Below, piece by piece: positions 15,378-24,241 of a stretch of DNA of 46,759 bases. A program made the position numbers and the translations under genes. Source of the stretch: Flavobacteriaceae bacterium UBA4166 (lineage in GTDB: Bacteria; Bacteroidota; Bacteroidia; Flavobacteriales; Flavobacteriaceae). The stretch is taken from assembly GCA_002379985.1 (NCBI GenBank), contig DFVG01000022.1, positions 1 to 46,759 of the forward strand. The letters are read 5' to 3'. Position 1 is the first letter of the stretch. The number at the start of each line of letters is the position of its first letter. A model generated the notes under the pieces. That model searched no databases, was not told where the DNA came from, and saw only the letters and a program-made list of their open reading frames with translations.

Positions 15378-17861
15378 ATGAAAATTAAAGTACTAGCAAC
15401 AGCCATTCTGTTTTGTATTGGTTTTTCAGCTCCGGCACAGGAATATTTGGAGATGATAGAATCAGGTGACTACAGTGTCGCTGAAATCATTGACGCAGCA
15501 GAAGCGTATTTCGTTGATAAGGATAAAGGGCGCGGCTCTGGTTATAAACAATTTAAACGTTGGGAATATATGGCGCTTCGTTTACAAAATGAAGCGGGAT
15601 ATCTTCCAACCGTAACAGAACGTTGGACGGAATGGCAACAGTATAATGCCTATTTGAACGACCAAGAAGGCGACATGCGACTGAATGATGATTGGTCTGA
15701 GTTAGGCCCGGTAGATTGGAATGCTACCACCTCTTGGAATCCCGGAGTTGGTCGCGTTACTGGCGTAGCCATTGATGAGAGCAATAGTGATCACATGATC
15801 ATTGGTGCCAATACCGGAGGCGTATGGCGTACTACCGACGGAGGTGCGAATTGGACCCCTCTAAACGATAACTTTACAAATATGTATGTGTATGCGGTGA
15901 CCATTGATCCTCAAGATAGTGATACGTACTATTTTGGTTCTTCCAGTGGAATTATCTTCAAATCCACAGATGCAGGTGCTACTTGGACACTTATTGCCGA
16001 TTTGAGCAATTCTCTCATCAATCAGGTGAAAATTCATCCCACCAATTCAGATATTATCTTTGCGTCGAGCCAAAATGCAGGGATCTATCGTTCTACGGAT
16101 GGAGGTGCTTCCTGGAATCAAGTTGTCTCTGGCAATGGGTATGACATCGAGTTCAAACCTGGTGATCCTTCAATTGTGTATGCTGCTTCTCAAAGTGTCT
16201 ACAAGTCCACAGATGGCGGCGCAACGTTTACAGCAATTTCAGGATTTGACTCCGGTGCTAAAATGATTGGTGTTTCACCAGATGATCCAAACGTCGTATA
16301 CGTTTTAGATGCTAATAACAGTACTTTCGGCGGACTGTATTATTCTTCAGACGAAGGCGTTTCTTTCGTAGAGCGCAATCACGGATCGTCAAACTTTTTC
16401 GGCTATAGTACGACAGGAAACGATAATAGCGGGCAGGCTCCTAGAGACATGGATATTGCTGTAAATCCGCAAGACGTTAATGAAGTTCATATTGCAGGTG
16501 TACTAACCTGGCGTTCCCTGGATGCTGGTGTAACAATGACCTGTACTTCAGATTGGATTCCTGCGCAAGCCGCTGGCGCGAATCGTGGCTATTGCCATGC
16601 CGATGTAGATATTTTAGTGTTTGACGGAACAACACTATATGCGGGTACTGACGGAGGTATTTTTAAAGCTGAAAATACAACGAACCTCACTGCCGATTAT
16701 TACGAAGATCTTACCATTGGGGTAGGTATTCGCCAGTTCTATAAAATTGGCGTCTCACAAACGGCTGATGTGGTTGTTAATGGTGGGTCTCAAGATAACG
16801 GTTCTTCCTTCTATTCGCAAACCGAAGGCTGGCGCGACTGGTTAGGAGCAGACGGTATGGAGAACTTTGTGGATAAAGACAATACCGATGTGATGTACGG
16901 AATGATTCAGAATGGAAGAATGTATCGTACCGATAATGGGGCAGCCTCAATAACGGATCTTTCTGAGCCCGGACCCGGGTTTGGAAATTGGGTTACTCCG
17001 TTTGAACAAGACCCTGCCGTAACGAATACCATCTACCTTGGGTATACCAGCGTCTACAAATCCACAAATAAAGGAGTGAGTTGGACCGCTATCTCACAGA
17101 ATTTTGGATCGAATTTGGATCAAATGAAAATCGCTCCTTCAAACAATCAAGTGATATATGCTTCTCAAGGCCCTTTTCTTTACAGAACCGGTGATGGTGG
17201 CGCTACCAACTGGACACAGCAAACGCTGGCGGGTGGGAACATCAATTCTATCGCAATTCATCCTACCAATCCTGATAAAATTGCAGTCGCTACAACATCA
17301 TCGCTACGAGTGTTAGTGTCTGAAGATGGCGGAGCTTCTTGGTCAACCCTGAACAGTGGATTACCTACTTTTAGTGCCTTGGCCGTAGTTTGGGACGATA
17401 ATGAATACAATGGTTTGTATTTAGGAATGGATTATGGGATCTATTATATTGATGATCGTATGTCAGACTGGTTGCCGTTCAATAACGGAATTCCCAATGT
17501 GATCGTCAATGAACTTGAGATCAACCAAGTAGACGGTAATATCTACGCCGGAACTTATGGTCGTGGATTATGGGCATCTCCCAAATTCGACCCTACATTC
17601 TCCGTGAATGAGCTGGCGTTGGAAAGTAATTTCCGAATGTTTCCAAATCCATCCTCAGATCGTTTGAATATTGCTTTAAATAACCAAAACCCGGTAGATA
17701 TCCGATTTTTTGATACCCTTGGGAAACTAGTTATTTTCGAACGTGATGTTGTGGTGAATGGAACGCATTCTGTAGGCGTTGAGCAATTGCAGCCTGGCGT
17801 TTATTTTGTGCGAATTAATACTACTGAAGGTACCTTAACTCAAAAATTTATCAAGAAGTAA
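15378..17861 (+). CDS. Asp-box (sortilin/VPS10-like) beta-propeller with T9SS sorting domain
   Basis: This secreted protein has 827 residues. A signal peptide (MKIKVLATAILFCIGFSAPAQ) is followed by a long beta-propeller region with many BNR/Asp-box repeats: TTDGGANW, STDAGATW, STDGGASW, STDGGATF, SSDEGVSF, STNKGVSW and SEDGGASW. The C-terminal ~80 residues (FRMFPNPSSDRLNIAL ... LQPGVYFVRINTTEG ... KFIKK) are a type A type IX secretion sorting domain, so the protein is carried across the outer membrane and attached or released. Asp-boxes are structural, so sialidase activity should not be assumed. It may bind glycans or proteins. A terminator follows the gene. Confidence 0.93.
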   Translation: MKIKVLATAILFCIGFSAPAQEYLEMIESGDYSVAEIIDAAEAYFVDKDKGRGSGYKQFKRWEYMALRLQNEAGYLPTVTERWTEWQQYNAYLNDQEGDMRLNDDWSELGPVDWNATTSWNPGVGRVTGVAIDESNSDHMIIGANTGGVWRTTDGGANWTPLNDNFTNMYVYAVTIDPQDSDTYYFGSSSGIIFKSTDAGATWTLIADLSNSLINQVKIHPTNSDIIFASSQNAGIYRSTDGGASWNQVVSGNGYDIEFKPGDPSIVYAASQSVYKSTDGGATFTAISGFDSGAKMIGVSPDDPNVVYVLDANNSTFGGLYYSSDEGVSFVERNHGSSNFFGYSTTGNDNSGQAPRDMDIAVNPQDVNEVHIAGVLTWRSLDAGVTMTCTSDWIPAQAAGANRGYCHADVDILVFDGTTLYAGTDGGIFKAENTTNLTADYYEDLTIGVGIRQFYKIGVSQTADVVVNGGSQDNGSSFYSQTEGWRDWLGADGMENFVDKDNTDVMYGMIQNGRMYRTDNGAASITDLSEPGPGFGNWVTPFEQDPAVTNTIYLGYTSVYKSTNKGVSWTAISQNFGSNLDQMKIAPSNNQVIYASQGPFLYRTGDGGATNWTQQTLAGGNINSIAIHPTNPDKIAVATTSSLRVLVSEDGGASWSTLNSGLPTFSALAVVWDDNEYNGLYLGMDYGIYYIDDRMSDWLPFNNGIPNVIVNELEINQVDGNIYAGTYGRGLWASPKFDPTFSVNELALESNFRMFPNPSSDRLNIALNNQNPVDIRFFDTLGKLVIFERDVVVNGTHSVGVEQLQPGVYFVRINTTEGTLTQKFIKK

Positions 17862-17882
17862 CCTTCCAATTTTATACCCTAC

Positions 17883-17921
17883 AAATGCTTCAGAAGTTGC
17901 CATAATTTCTGAAGCATTTTT
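17883..17921 (+). terminator. Terminator of the T9SS propeller gene
   Basis: A perfect 13-bp stem AAATGCTTCAGAA/TTCTGAAGCATTT (17883-17895 with 17907-17919), loop 11 bases, ends in a run of five T residues on the plus strand. It stands about 25 bases before the recR start codon. Confidence 0.85.
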
Positions 17922-17944
17922 GTTACCTTGCGATACGTTTACAT

Positions 17945-18565
17945 ATGGATTTTTCATCTAAACTCCTTGAAAATGCTGTTGATGCCATGTCGCAACTCCC
18001 CGGTATCGGAAAACGTACCGCGCTGCGCTTGGTGCTTCATCTATTGAAACAACCGGAGGCCAAAACAGAGCTGTTGGCCCAGCGTCTATTGGAGATGCGC
18101 TCCAACATAAATTTTTGTAGCAATTGCCATAATATTTCAGACCAAACACTTTGCGAGATCTGCGCGAACCCAAATCGTGACAGAAGTATTATCTGTGTGG
18201 TCGAAGATATACGCGACGTGATGGCGATTGAAAATACGAGTCAGTATCGCGGCCACTATCACGTACTCGGCGGAAAAATATCGCCCATGGAGGGAATCGG
18301 CCCGGGTGATCTTACGATCGCTTCCTTGGTGCAAAAAGTGAAAGAAGGCGATGTGAAAGAATTGATCTTTGCGTTGAGCTCTACCATGGAGGGAGACACC
18401 ACAAATTTTTATATTTTCAAGCAAATCGAAGGAGCCTCCATTACAACGACCACGATTGCTCGGGGAATTTCTGTGGGAGATGAATTAGAGTATGCTGATG
18501 AAGTGACCTTGGGTCGAAGCATTTTGCATAGAATTCCTTTTGAAACTTCCTTAAAAAATAACTAG
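17945..18565 (+). CDS. recR: Recombination protein RecR
   Basis: RecR (206 residues, normal length) works with RecO and RecF to load RecA onto gapped DNA. The N-terminal helix-hairpin-helix reads LPGIGKRTALRLVLHLL. A C4 zinc finger follows (CSNCHNISDQTLCEIC, about residues 58-73). The Toprim domain (IICVVEDIRDVMAIE ... YHVLGGKISPMEGIGP) comes next, then the Walker-like C-terminal segment ITTTTIARGISVGDELEYAD. It is followed three bases later by the GT2 gene, so the two are probably co-transcribed. A degenerate GTTACCTTG (17922-17930) may serve as the -7 element. Confidence 0.97.
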   Translation: MDFSSKLLENAVDAMSQLPGIGKRTALRLVLHLLKQPEAKTELLAQRLLEMRSNINFCSNCHNISDQTLCEICANPNRDRSIICVVEDIRDVMAIENTSQYRGHYHVLGGKISPMEGIGPGDLTIASLVQKVKEGDVKELIFALSSTMEGDTTNFYIFKQIEGASITTTTIARGISVGDELEYADEVTLGRSILHRIPFETSLKNN

Positions 18566-18568
18566 CCT

Positions 18569-19687
18569 GTGAAGCTTTCGGTCGTTATTCTCAATTATAA
18601 TGTACGGTACTTTTTAGAGCAATGTTTGCGAAGTGTGGCACGTGCCACGTATGGCATAGATTCAGAAATTATTGTTATCGATAATAATTCGTCTGATGAC
18701 AGTTGTGAGATGGTGCGGCAACAGTTTCCAGATATTCTTTTGATAGAGAACGATAAGAATGTAGGCTTTAGTAATGCTAATAATCAAGCCGTTGCCGTCG
18801 CTAAAGGCGAATTTATTTGCATCTTGAATCCCGACACGGCCGTTGCGGAAGATACTTTTATACGATGTTTAGACTTCGCAGAACAAGTTTCAGATATTGG
18901 TATTATTGGAGTTCAGTACATGGATGGAACCGGTCACTTCCTGCCGGAATGTAAACGAAATATTCCTACACCAAAATCGGCTCTTATGAAATTGCTCGGT
19001 AAGCAAGGGTCTTATTACGCTTCCCAACTCGCACCAAATGCGGAAGGAGAAGTTCCTGTTTTGGCGGGCGCGTTTATGTGGATGAAACGATCGGTCTTTG
19101 AAGAAGTAGGTGGTTTCGATCCTGATTATTTTATGTACGGAGAAGACATCGATATTAGCTATAAAGTGTTGAAGGCCGGATATCGTAATTATTATCTAGG
19201 AACAACCATCCTGCTGCATTACAAGGGAGAAAGCACACAAAAGGATGACTCTTATTACGAATCCTTCTATGGCGCCATGCGGCTATTTTATAAAAAAAAC
19301 TACAAGACCAATGTATTGTCCCGAAGCGTCGTCAATACCGCAACGGCGTTGGCGAAAAAGATGGGGAAACGACATAAATCTTCTAAAACTCATACAAACC
19401 CACCTGATAAAGCCGTTCTTCTTACGGAAAACCTTAGCGTACTTAACCGACTGTCGCAAGTGATGGACATGCCATTGCAGGCCGCTTCCAAAACAATATT
19501 TCAGAATAAAGACCACCACAATAAACTCTTCATTTTTGACGCAAATTATATGTCGTATGCACAAATATTTTCCGTCATGAAACAACTGAAGCAGCAAGGA
19601 AATCAATTTCGTATACTTCCAAAAGAGAGTCGTTTCATTTTAGGGAGTGATCGAAGCGATGACCGTGGGACGGTGACCGTTTTTTAA
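18569..19687 (+). CDS. Family 2 glycosyltransferase
   Basis: This 372-residue cytosolic GT-A enzyme starts at a GTG three bases after the recR stop; the first residues KLSVVILNYNVRYFLEQCL are the usual GT2 start, so GTG is well supported. Motifs include VIDNNSSDDS, the nucleotide-sugar acidic site in CILNPDTAV, and the acceptor-side YGEDIDISYKVLKAGY. The pattern matches rhamnosyltransferase-like GT2 enzymes used for surface polysaccharide. After the ~250-residue catalytic domain there is a C-terminal extension of ~120 residues without membrane helices and without a recognised fold. Genes of a polysaccharide locus are not nearby; it is fixed between recR and the E2 gene. Confidence 0.9.
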   Translation: MKLSVVILNYNVRYFLEQCLRSVARATYGIDSEIIVIDNNSSDDSCEMVRQQFPDILLIENDKNVGFSNANNQAVAVAKGEFICILNPDTAVAEDTFIRCLDFAEQVSDIGIIGVQYMDGTGHFLPECKRNIPTPKSALMKLLGKQGSYYASQLAPNAEGEVPVLAGAFMWMKRSVFEEVGGFDPDYFMYGEDIDISYKVLKAGYRNYYLGTTILLHYKGESTQKDDSYYESFYGAMRLFYKKNYKTNVLSRSVVNTATALAKKMGKRHKSSKTHTNPPDKAVLLTENLSVLNRLSQVMDMPLQAASKTIFQNKDHHNKLFIFDANYMSYAQIFSVMKQLKQQGNQFRILPKESRFILGSDRSDDRGTVTVF

Positions 19688-19719
19688 GAAATTTAAAACA
19701 GAAACCCCGCAATTTTAAT

Positions 19720-19727
19720 TAATTTTG
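19720..19727 (+). promoter_or_regulatory. -7 promoter element of the E2 gene
   Basis: TAATTTTG is an exact TAnnTTTG match, 30 bases upstream of the ATG at 19758. The preceding gene ends only 33 bases earlier, so this separates the E2 from the recR-GT2 unit. Confidence 0.55.
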
Positions 19728-19757
19728 CAGCCGTAAACGAGAGAAAACGATTTCGTA

Positions 19758-21074
19758 ATGGCAAAATTTGAATTGAAACTTCCGAAAATGGGGGAAAGTG
19801 TTGCAGAAGCAACCATCACAAGCTGGCTCAAAGAGGTAGGCGATACGATTGAAGCAGACGAGGCCGTGCTGGAGATCGCTACCGATAAGGTCGATAGTGA
19901 GGTGCCTAGTGAGGTAGACGGAACCTTAGTGGAAATTTTGTTTCAACAAGATGATGTTGTTCAAGTAGGTGAAACCTTGGCCATTATTGAAACGGAAGGT
20001 GAGGATGTCGCTTCAGAAACAACAGAAACACCCGAACCCCAACCGGCACCTGAAGTCGTTGAAGCAGTCGCAGAACGAGTTTCAGAAGCGAAAGCCCAAA
20101 CAACGCCTCAAGTGACCCATTCAGAAGGACGTTTTTACTCTCCCCTTGTCAAAAATATGGCGAAAGAGGAGGGCATTGCCCAAGACGAACTCGATACCAT
20201 ACCCGGAACCGGAAAAGAAGGACGTGTGACCAAAGACGACATGCGTTCCTATATTGAAAACCGAAGTGCAGCTCCTACAGAGCAACCTAAAACGGTAGTC
20301 GAAGCGAAAAATCCGGAGTCGAAGAAATCGGTGCCACCATCGAAACCACCGGTGTCCGTGAGTGGAGAAGATGAGATCATTGAAATGACCCGCATGGGGA
20401 AATTGATCGCGCATCACATGGTGGAAAGCACCCAAACTTCTGCTCACGTGCAAAGTTTTGTAGAGTGTGATGTGACCAATATTTGGAATTGGCGTAATAA
20501 GGTAAAGAACGAATATGCGAAACGAGAAGGGGAGAAGCTCACCTTTACGCCGATCTTTATGGAGGCGGTTGCCAAAGCATTGAAAGACTACCCGATGATG
20601 AATATTTCGGTAGACGGCGATCGTATCATCAAAAAGAAGAATATCAACCTTGGGATGGCCGCAGCCTTGCCGGACGGCAATTTGATTGTTCCGGTGATCA
20701 AAAAGGCCGATCAGCTTAATTTGGTCGGAATGAGCAAAGCGGTGAACGATCTTGCCTCCCGCGCTCGAAATAATCAATTAAAACCTGATGAGATTCAAGG
20801 AGGAACGTATACCGTTACTAATGTTGGAACGTTTGGAAGCGTCATGGGAACTCCCATTATCAATCAGCCGCAAGTAGGTATTTTGGCTTTGGGAGCTATC
20901 CGTAAAGTTCCTGCAGTTATCGAAACGCCTGACGGTGATTTTATTGGAATTCGTTATAAGATGTTCTTGTCGCATAGCTACGATCACCGTGTGGTAAATG
21001 GCGCCTTGGGAGGACAATTCGTAAAGGCGGTAGCCGATTACCTTGAAGCTTGGGACCCCAATAGAGAGATCTAA
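19758..21074 (+). CDS. 2-oxoacid dehydrogenase E2 (dihydrolipoamide acyltransferase)
   Basis: This 438-residue protein is the core acyltransferase of a 2-oxoacid dehydrogenase complex, most like branched-chain E2. The lipoyl domain carries the modified lysine K44 in EIATDKVDSEV. A Pro/Glu-rich linker (about 88-115) leads to the E1/E3-binding domain (about 120-165, RFYSPLVKNMAKEEGI ... GKEGRVTKDDM). A second linker leads to the catalytic domain (about 210-438). The active-site motif reads HRVVNG near residue 414, with Asn where most E2 proteins have Asp (HxxxDG). E1 and E3 genes are not nearby, so the complex is encoded at several loci. Substrate (pyruvate versus branched-chain) cannot be settled by eye. 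Confidence 0.93.
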   Translation: MAKFELKLPKMGESVAEATITSWLKEVGDTIEADEAVLEIATDKVDSEVPSEVDGTLVEILFQQDDVVQVGETLAIIETEGEDVASETTETPEPQPAPEVVEAVAERVSEAKAQTTPQVTHSEGRFYSPLVKNMAKEEGIAQDELDTIPGTGKEGRVTKDDMRSYIENRSAAPTEQPKTVVEAKNPESKKSVPPSKPPVSVSGEDEIIEMTRMGKLIAHHMVESTQTSAHVQSFVECDVTNIWNWRNKVKNEYAKREGEKLTFTPIFMEAVAKALKDYPMMNISVDGDRIIKKKNINLGMAAALPDGNLIVPVIKKADQLNLVGMSKAVNDLASRARNNQLKPDEIQGGTYTVTNVGTFGSVMGTPIINQPQVGILALGAIRKVPAVIETPDGDFIGIRYKMFLSHSYDHRVVNGALGGQFVKAVADYLEAWDPNREI

Positions 21075-21224
21075 GGCTCTTTTTAAGTTCTATATGTGTC
21101 TATTTACTGAAAGATACGCGTGTTCCGCATCTTTGCAAAGGGGCTTGTAATCTCCAGGGTAGAGGAGCAAGAATTGACTTTTGAAGATCCTTCCAATACG
21201 TCCCTTCAAAAACAGAACAATTAC

Positions 21225-21232
21225 TACCTTTG
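21225..21232 (+). promoter_or_regulatory. -7 promoter element of the exonuclease-cinA run
   Basis: TACCTTTG, a perfect flavobacterial -7 element, ends 16 bases before the ATG at 21249. It places transcription start close to that ATG and excludes the longer reading frame beginning at 21120. Confidence 0.65.
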
Positions 21233-21248
21233 TGAGATAATCACTACC

Positions 21249-22022
21249 ATGGAATTAAACCTCAGTAAACCCATCTGTTTTTTTGATTTAGAAACCACCG
21301 GAATTAATATTGCGAACGATCGCATTGTCGAGATTTCCGTTTTAAAAGTATTTCCGAACGGTAATAAAGAAAGCCATACGTGGCGCGTTAATCCTACCAT
21401 ACCCATCCCAAAAGCGACTAGCGATATTCACGGAATTACCGATGAAATGGTTGCTAATGAGCCCACATTTAAGGAGCTGGCTCCAAAAGTATATGCCTTG
21501 ATCAAAGATTGTGACTTGGGAGGGTTTAATAGCAACCGTTTTGATATTCCTCTATTGGCGGAAGAATTGTTGCGAGCTGGGGTCGATATAGATCTGAAAA
21601 AGGCCAATTCGGTAGACGTACAGACCATTTTTCATAAGAAAGAAAAACGAACCCTTGAAGCTGCGTATAAATTCTATTGTAATAAGACGCTGGAAAATGC
21701 ACATTCGGCCGAAGCCGATACCCTAGCTACCTATGAGGTACTCAAATCGCAATTAGAGAAATATTCTGATCTGGAGAATGACATGAATGTGTTGGCGGAG
21801 TTTAGTGCACACAAAAAGTTTGCAGATTTTGCGGGATATATTGGGTACGATAAGCAGGGACGTGAAATTTTTTCCTTCGGAAAGCATAAAGGTACCTTGG
21901 TAGAAGAAGTCTTAGAGAACGAACCGGGATATTTTGGTTGGTTGCTGAATGCTGATTTTCCGCTCTATACTAAAAATGTGCTGACACGAGTGAAGCTTCG
22001 GAAATTGAACACAAAATTGTAA
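21249..22022 (+). CDS. DnaQ-like DEDDh 3'-5' exonuclease
   Basis: Starting at the ATG at 21249 the product is 257 residues. The DEDDh motifs are ICFFDLETTG (Asp and Glu), ATSDIHGITDEM, DLGGFNSNRFDIPLL (third Asp), and HSAEADTLATYEV (His and last Asp). This is the epsilon/RNase T-type exonuclease fold that removes nucleotides from 3' ends. A C-terminal segment of about 70 residues (FSFGKHKGTLVEEVLENEPG) resembles the extra domain seen behind DnaQ-like exonucleases of the ExoX group. It is a stand-alone exonuclease rather than the DNA polymerase III epsilon subunit by context. It leads a tightly packed gene run, five bases before the FAH-family gene. Confidence 0.9.
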   Translation: MELNLSKPICFFDLETTGINIANDRIVEISVLKVFPNGNKESHTWRVNPTIPIPKATSDIHGITDEMVANEPTFKELAPKVYALIKDCDLGGFNSNRFDIPLLAEELLRAGVDIDLKKANSVDVQTIFHKKEKRTLEAAYKFYCNKTLENAHSAEADTLATYEVLKSQLEKYSDLENDMNVLAEFSAHKKFADFAGYIGYDKQGREIFSFGKHKGTLVEEVLENEPGYFGWLLNADFPLYTKNVLTRVKLRKLNTKL

Positions 22023-22027
22023 GTACA

Positions 22028-22639
22028 ATGAAAATCATTTGCGTAGGGCGAAATTACGCGGCCCACATTGAAGAATTGGCAAACGAAAAGCCTACAGATC
22101 CTGTTCTTTTTCTAAAGCCGGATACCTCCATCTTACTAAAGAAAAATCCGTTTTTAATTCCTGAATTTTCACAACAGGTGCATCACGAGGTGGAAGTATT
22201 GGTTAAAATAAAGAAAATCGGTAAGCATATCGATCGTAAATTTGCGCATACCTATTATGATGAGATCGGACTCGGGATCGACTTCACCGCACGGGACCTT
22301 CAGCAGCAACTAAAAGAAAAAGGACTGCCCTGGGAAAAAGCCAAAGCCTTTGATGGTGCTGCAGTGGTTGGAAATTTTGTGCAAAAATCACAATTTGAAG
22401 ACATCAACGACCTACACTTCAGATTAGAAAAAAACGGCACCATAGTACAACAAGCATCGACAGAACTAATGCTTTGGAAAATTGACGAATTGATAGAATA
22501 TATCTCGAAATATTTCACATTAAAGATCGGAGATATTATCTTTACAGGTACTCCTGCCGGCGTAGGAAAAGTGGCGCCTCATGATGTGCTGGAGGGCTAT
22601 CTGGAAGAACAATCTATGTTTTCTATTAAAGTAAAATAA
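22028..22639 (+). CDS. Fumarylacetoacetate hydrolase (FAH) family protein
   Basis: This 203-residue protein is the small single-domain form of the FAH superfamily, metal-dependent enzymes that cleave or decarboxylate 2-oxo/beta-diketo acids. The N-terminus MKIICVGRNYAAHIEEL and LFLKPDTSIL are typical. Metal ligands are probably the Glu residues of VHHEVEVLV and the Asp of GIDFTARDLQ. FTGTPAGVG near the C-terminus closes the active site. Homologues include acylpyruvase FAHD1 and oxaloacetate decarboxylase-like proteins; the exact substrate is not readable. It sits five bases after the exonuclease and three before the Hpt gene. Confidence 0.92.
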   Translation: MKIICVGRNYAAHIEELANEKPTDPVLFLKPDTSILLKKNPFLIPEFSQQVHHEVEVLVKIKKIGKHIDRKFAHTYYDEIGLGIDFTARDLQQQLKEKGLPWEKAKAFDGAAVVGNFVQKSQFEDINDLHFRLEKNGTIVQQASTELMLWKIDELIEYISKYFTLKIGDIIFTGTPAGVGKVAPHDVLEGYLEEQSMFSIKVK

Positions 22640-22642
22640 GCT

Positions 22643-22984
22643 ATGAGTAATCATTATAATACAGATCAATTAAAGGAAGTTGCCGGCGGTGACGAAGATT
22701 TTATGGGGGTAGTAGCCCAAGCCTTCTTAGAGGAAATACCACCTGATCTTGAGGCATTGCAAGAAGCCATCGACAATGATAATCGGGAGCTCGCCTACCA
22801 ATTTGCCCACAAGATGAAGCCAAATATCGAGATGTTCGGGATAGCGGTATTAAAAGATATTACACATATCGAGTCGTGGACAAAAACCTCAAAGAATCGA
22901 TCGCATATCGAAGAAGAACTCGAGAATGTAGTGACGACCTTACATCAAGTTTTCAAGGAATTGAAAACCGATTTTGACCTGTAG
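22643..22984 (+). CDS. Orphan histidine phosphotransfer (Hpt) protein
   Basis: This is a 113-residue helical protein with an Hpt signature: the phospho-accepting His lies in FAHKMKPNIEMFG (consensus HxLKGxxxxxG, here with Met and Pro variations). Such proteins relay phosphate between receiver domains. No receiver or hybrid kinase gene is adjacent, so its partner is encoded elsewhere. It is embedded between a metabolic enzyme and cinA, with the next ATG directly following its TAG stop. Acidic composition and length fit a free-standing Hpt module. The family assignment is good; partner and pathway are unknown. Confidence 0.85.
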   Translation: MSNHYNTDQLKEVAGGDEDFMGVVAQAFLEEIPPDLEALQEAIDNDNRELAYQFAHKMKPNIEMFGIAVLKDITHIESWTKTSKNRSHIEEELENVVTTLHQVFKELKTDFDL

Positions 22985-24232
22985 ATGCTTGCAGAAATTA
23001 TCACCATCGGTGACGAGATCTTAATTGGGCAGATCGTCGATACCAACTCGGCTTACATCAGCAAAGAACTGAATAAGATTGGGATCAAAGTCTTTCAAAT
23101 AACCTCCATTCAAGATGATCGTGACCATATTCTAGCAGCCCTTGCAGATGCAGCCAAACGTGTAGAACTGGTAATTGTTACCGGCGGATTAGGACCCACG
23201 AAAGACGACATTACCAAAGCGACCTTCTGTGAGTTCTTTGATGATGAACTAAAAGAAGACGTACACACCAAAAATCATATTCGAGAAATCTTTCAGAAAT
23301 ACATCAAGCGTGAACCGCTTCCCAGTAACTTGCAACAGGCGATGGTGCCTAGCAAAGCGACGATCTTAAAGAACGAGCATGGCACCGCGCCGGGCATGTG
23401 GTTCGATACCGAAGAAACGGTGTTCGTTTCGCTACCGGGAGTTCCCTATGAGATGAAAGCACTATTACAACATCAAGTCTTTCCGAAGGTGGTAAAACGC
23501 TTTAACCGGCCCCATATCTACCACAAGACATTGCTCACCTATGGTTTGGGAGAAAGCGCTATTGCAGATCGTATTCATGTCTGGGAAGAAGCGTTGCCAG
23601 ACAGCGTCAAATTAGCTTATTTGCCCTCTTTAGGTCGCGTGCGACTGCGGTTGTCTACAACAGGTTTTGATGAACGAAAAATTCATCAAGAGCTCGACGA
23701 ACAAATGGCAATATTATCTGAAATGTTAGCGGATATTGCGGTAGGATATGAAGAGGAAACCACCATCCAAGAACGTATTGCTGCCTTATTACAACAACGA
23801 GAGCAATACCTATCCTTGGCTGAAAGCTGTACGGGTGGAGCGATTGCGCAGGAACTCACGGCCATTCCGGGATCGTCAAAATATTTTAAAGGAAGTATCG
23901 TGCCCTACGAAACCGAAAAGAAAGTTAGCGTGCTGGGCGTCGAGCGTTCGTTGATCGAAAAATATAACGTAGTTAGTGCGCCGGTGGTTGAAGCGATGGC
24001 TGCACAGGCAACCAAGTTGTTTGGCTCCCATTTTGCCGTGGCAACAACCGGAATCGCAGGACCGTCGAAAGGCGATGGAGCGGACGAGGTGGGTACCGTA
24101 TATATTGGCATTGCTACGCCAAATGGAGTGATTTCTGAAAAATTCGATTTTGGGAATTCACGCGAACGCGTCATTCGGAAAACCGTGAATAAGGCACTGG
24201 AACTGTTGCTCAAAGAAATTATAAAAAACTAA
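22985..24232 (+). CDS. cinA: CinA-family NMN amidohydrolase
   Basis: The 415-residue product has both CinA domains. The N-terminal MoCF-like domain (about 1-170, IGDEILIGQIVDTNSAYIS and VTGGLGPTKDDITKAT) carries the pyrophosphatase activity known in some family members. The C-terminal domain (about 255-415, LSLAESCTGGAIAQEL and TTGIAGPSKGDGADEVGTVYI) is the nicotinamide-mononucleotide deamidase that recycles NMN for NAD. Despite the historical name, a competence role is unlikely here. The ATG directly follows the Hpt stop codon. Confidence 0.95.
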   Translation: MLAEIITIGDEILIGQIVDTNSAYISKELNKIGIKVFQITSIQDDRDHILAALADAAKRVELVIVTGGLGPTKDDITKATFCEFFDDELKEDVHTKNHIREIFQKYIKREPLPSNLQQAMVPSKATILKNEHGTAPGMWFDTEETVFVSLPGVPYEMKALLQHQVFPKVVKRFNRPHIYHKTLLTYGLGESAIADRIHVWEEALPDSVKLAYLPSLGRVRLRLSTTGFDERKIHQELDEQMAILSEMLADIAVGYEEETTIQERIAALLQQREQYLSLAESCTGGAIAQELTAIPGSSKYFKGSIVPYETEKKVSVLGVERSLIEKYNVVSAPVVEAMAAQATKLFGSHFAVATTGIAGPSKGDGADEVGTVYIGIATPNGVISEKFDFGNSRERVIRKTVNKALELLLKEIIKN

Positions 24233-24241
24233 TTTCAATAG

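Noticed and set aside
15378..17861. Sialidase activity for the Asp-box protein
   Set aside because: Asp-boxes are structural; no sialidase active-site Arg triad with FRIP motif was seen, so no enzyme name was given.
20121..20777. Long minus-strand open frame of 218 codons across the E2 gene
   Set aside because: It lies wholly inside the well-supported E2 coding sequence and has no domain or promoter evidence.
21120..21248. N-terminal extension of the exonuclease
   Set aside because: The 43 extra codons have no family similarity and precede a strong -7 box at 21225-21232; the catalytic fold starts at 21249.
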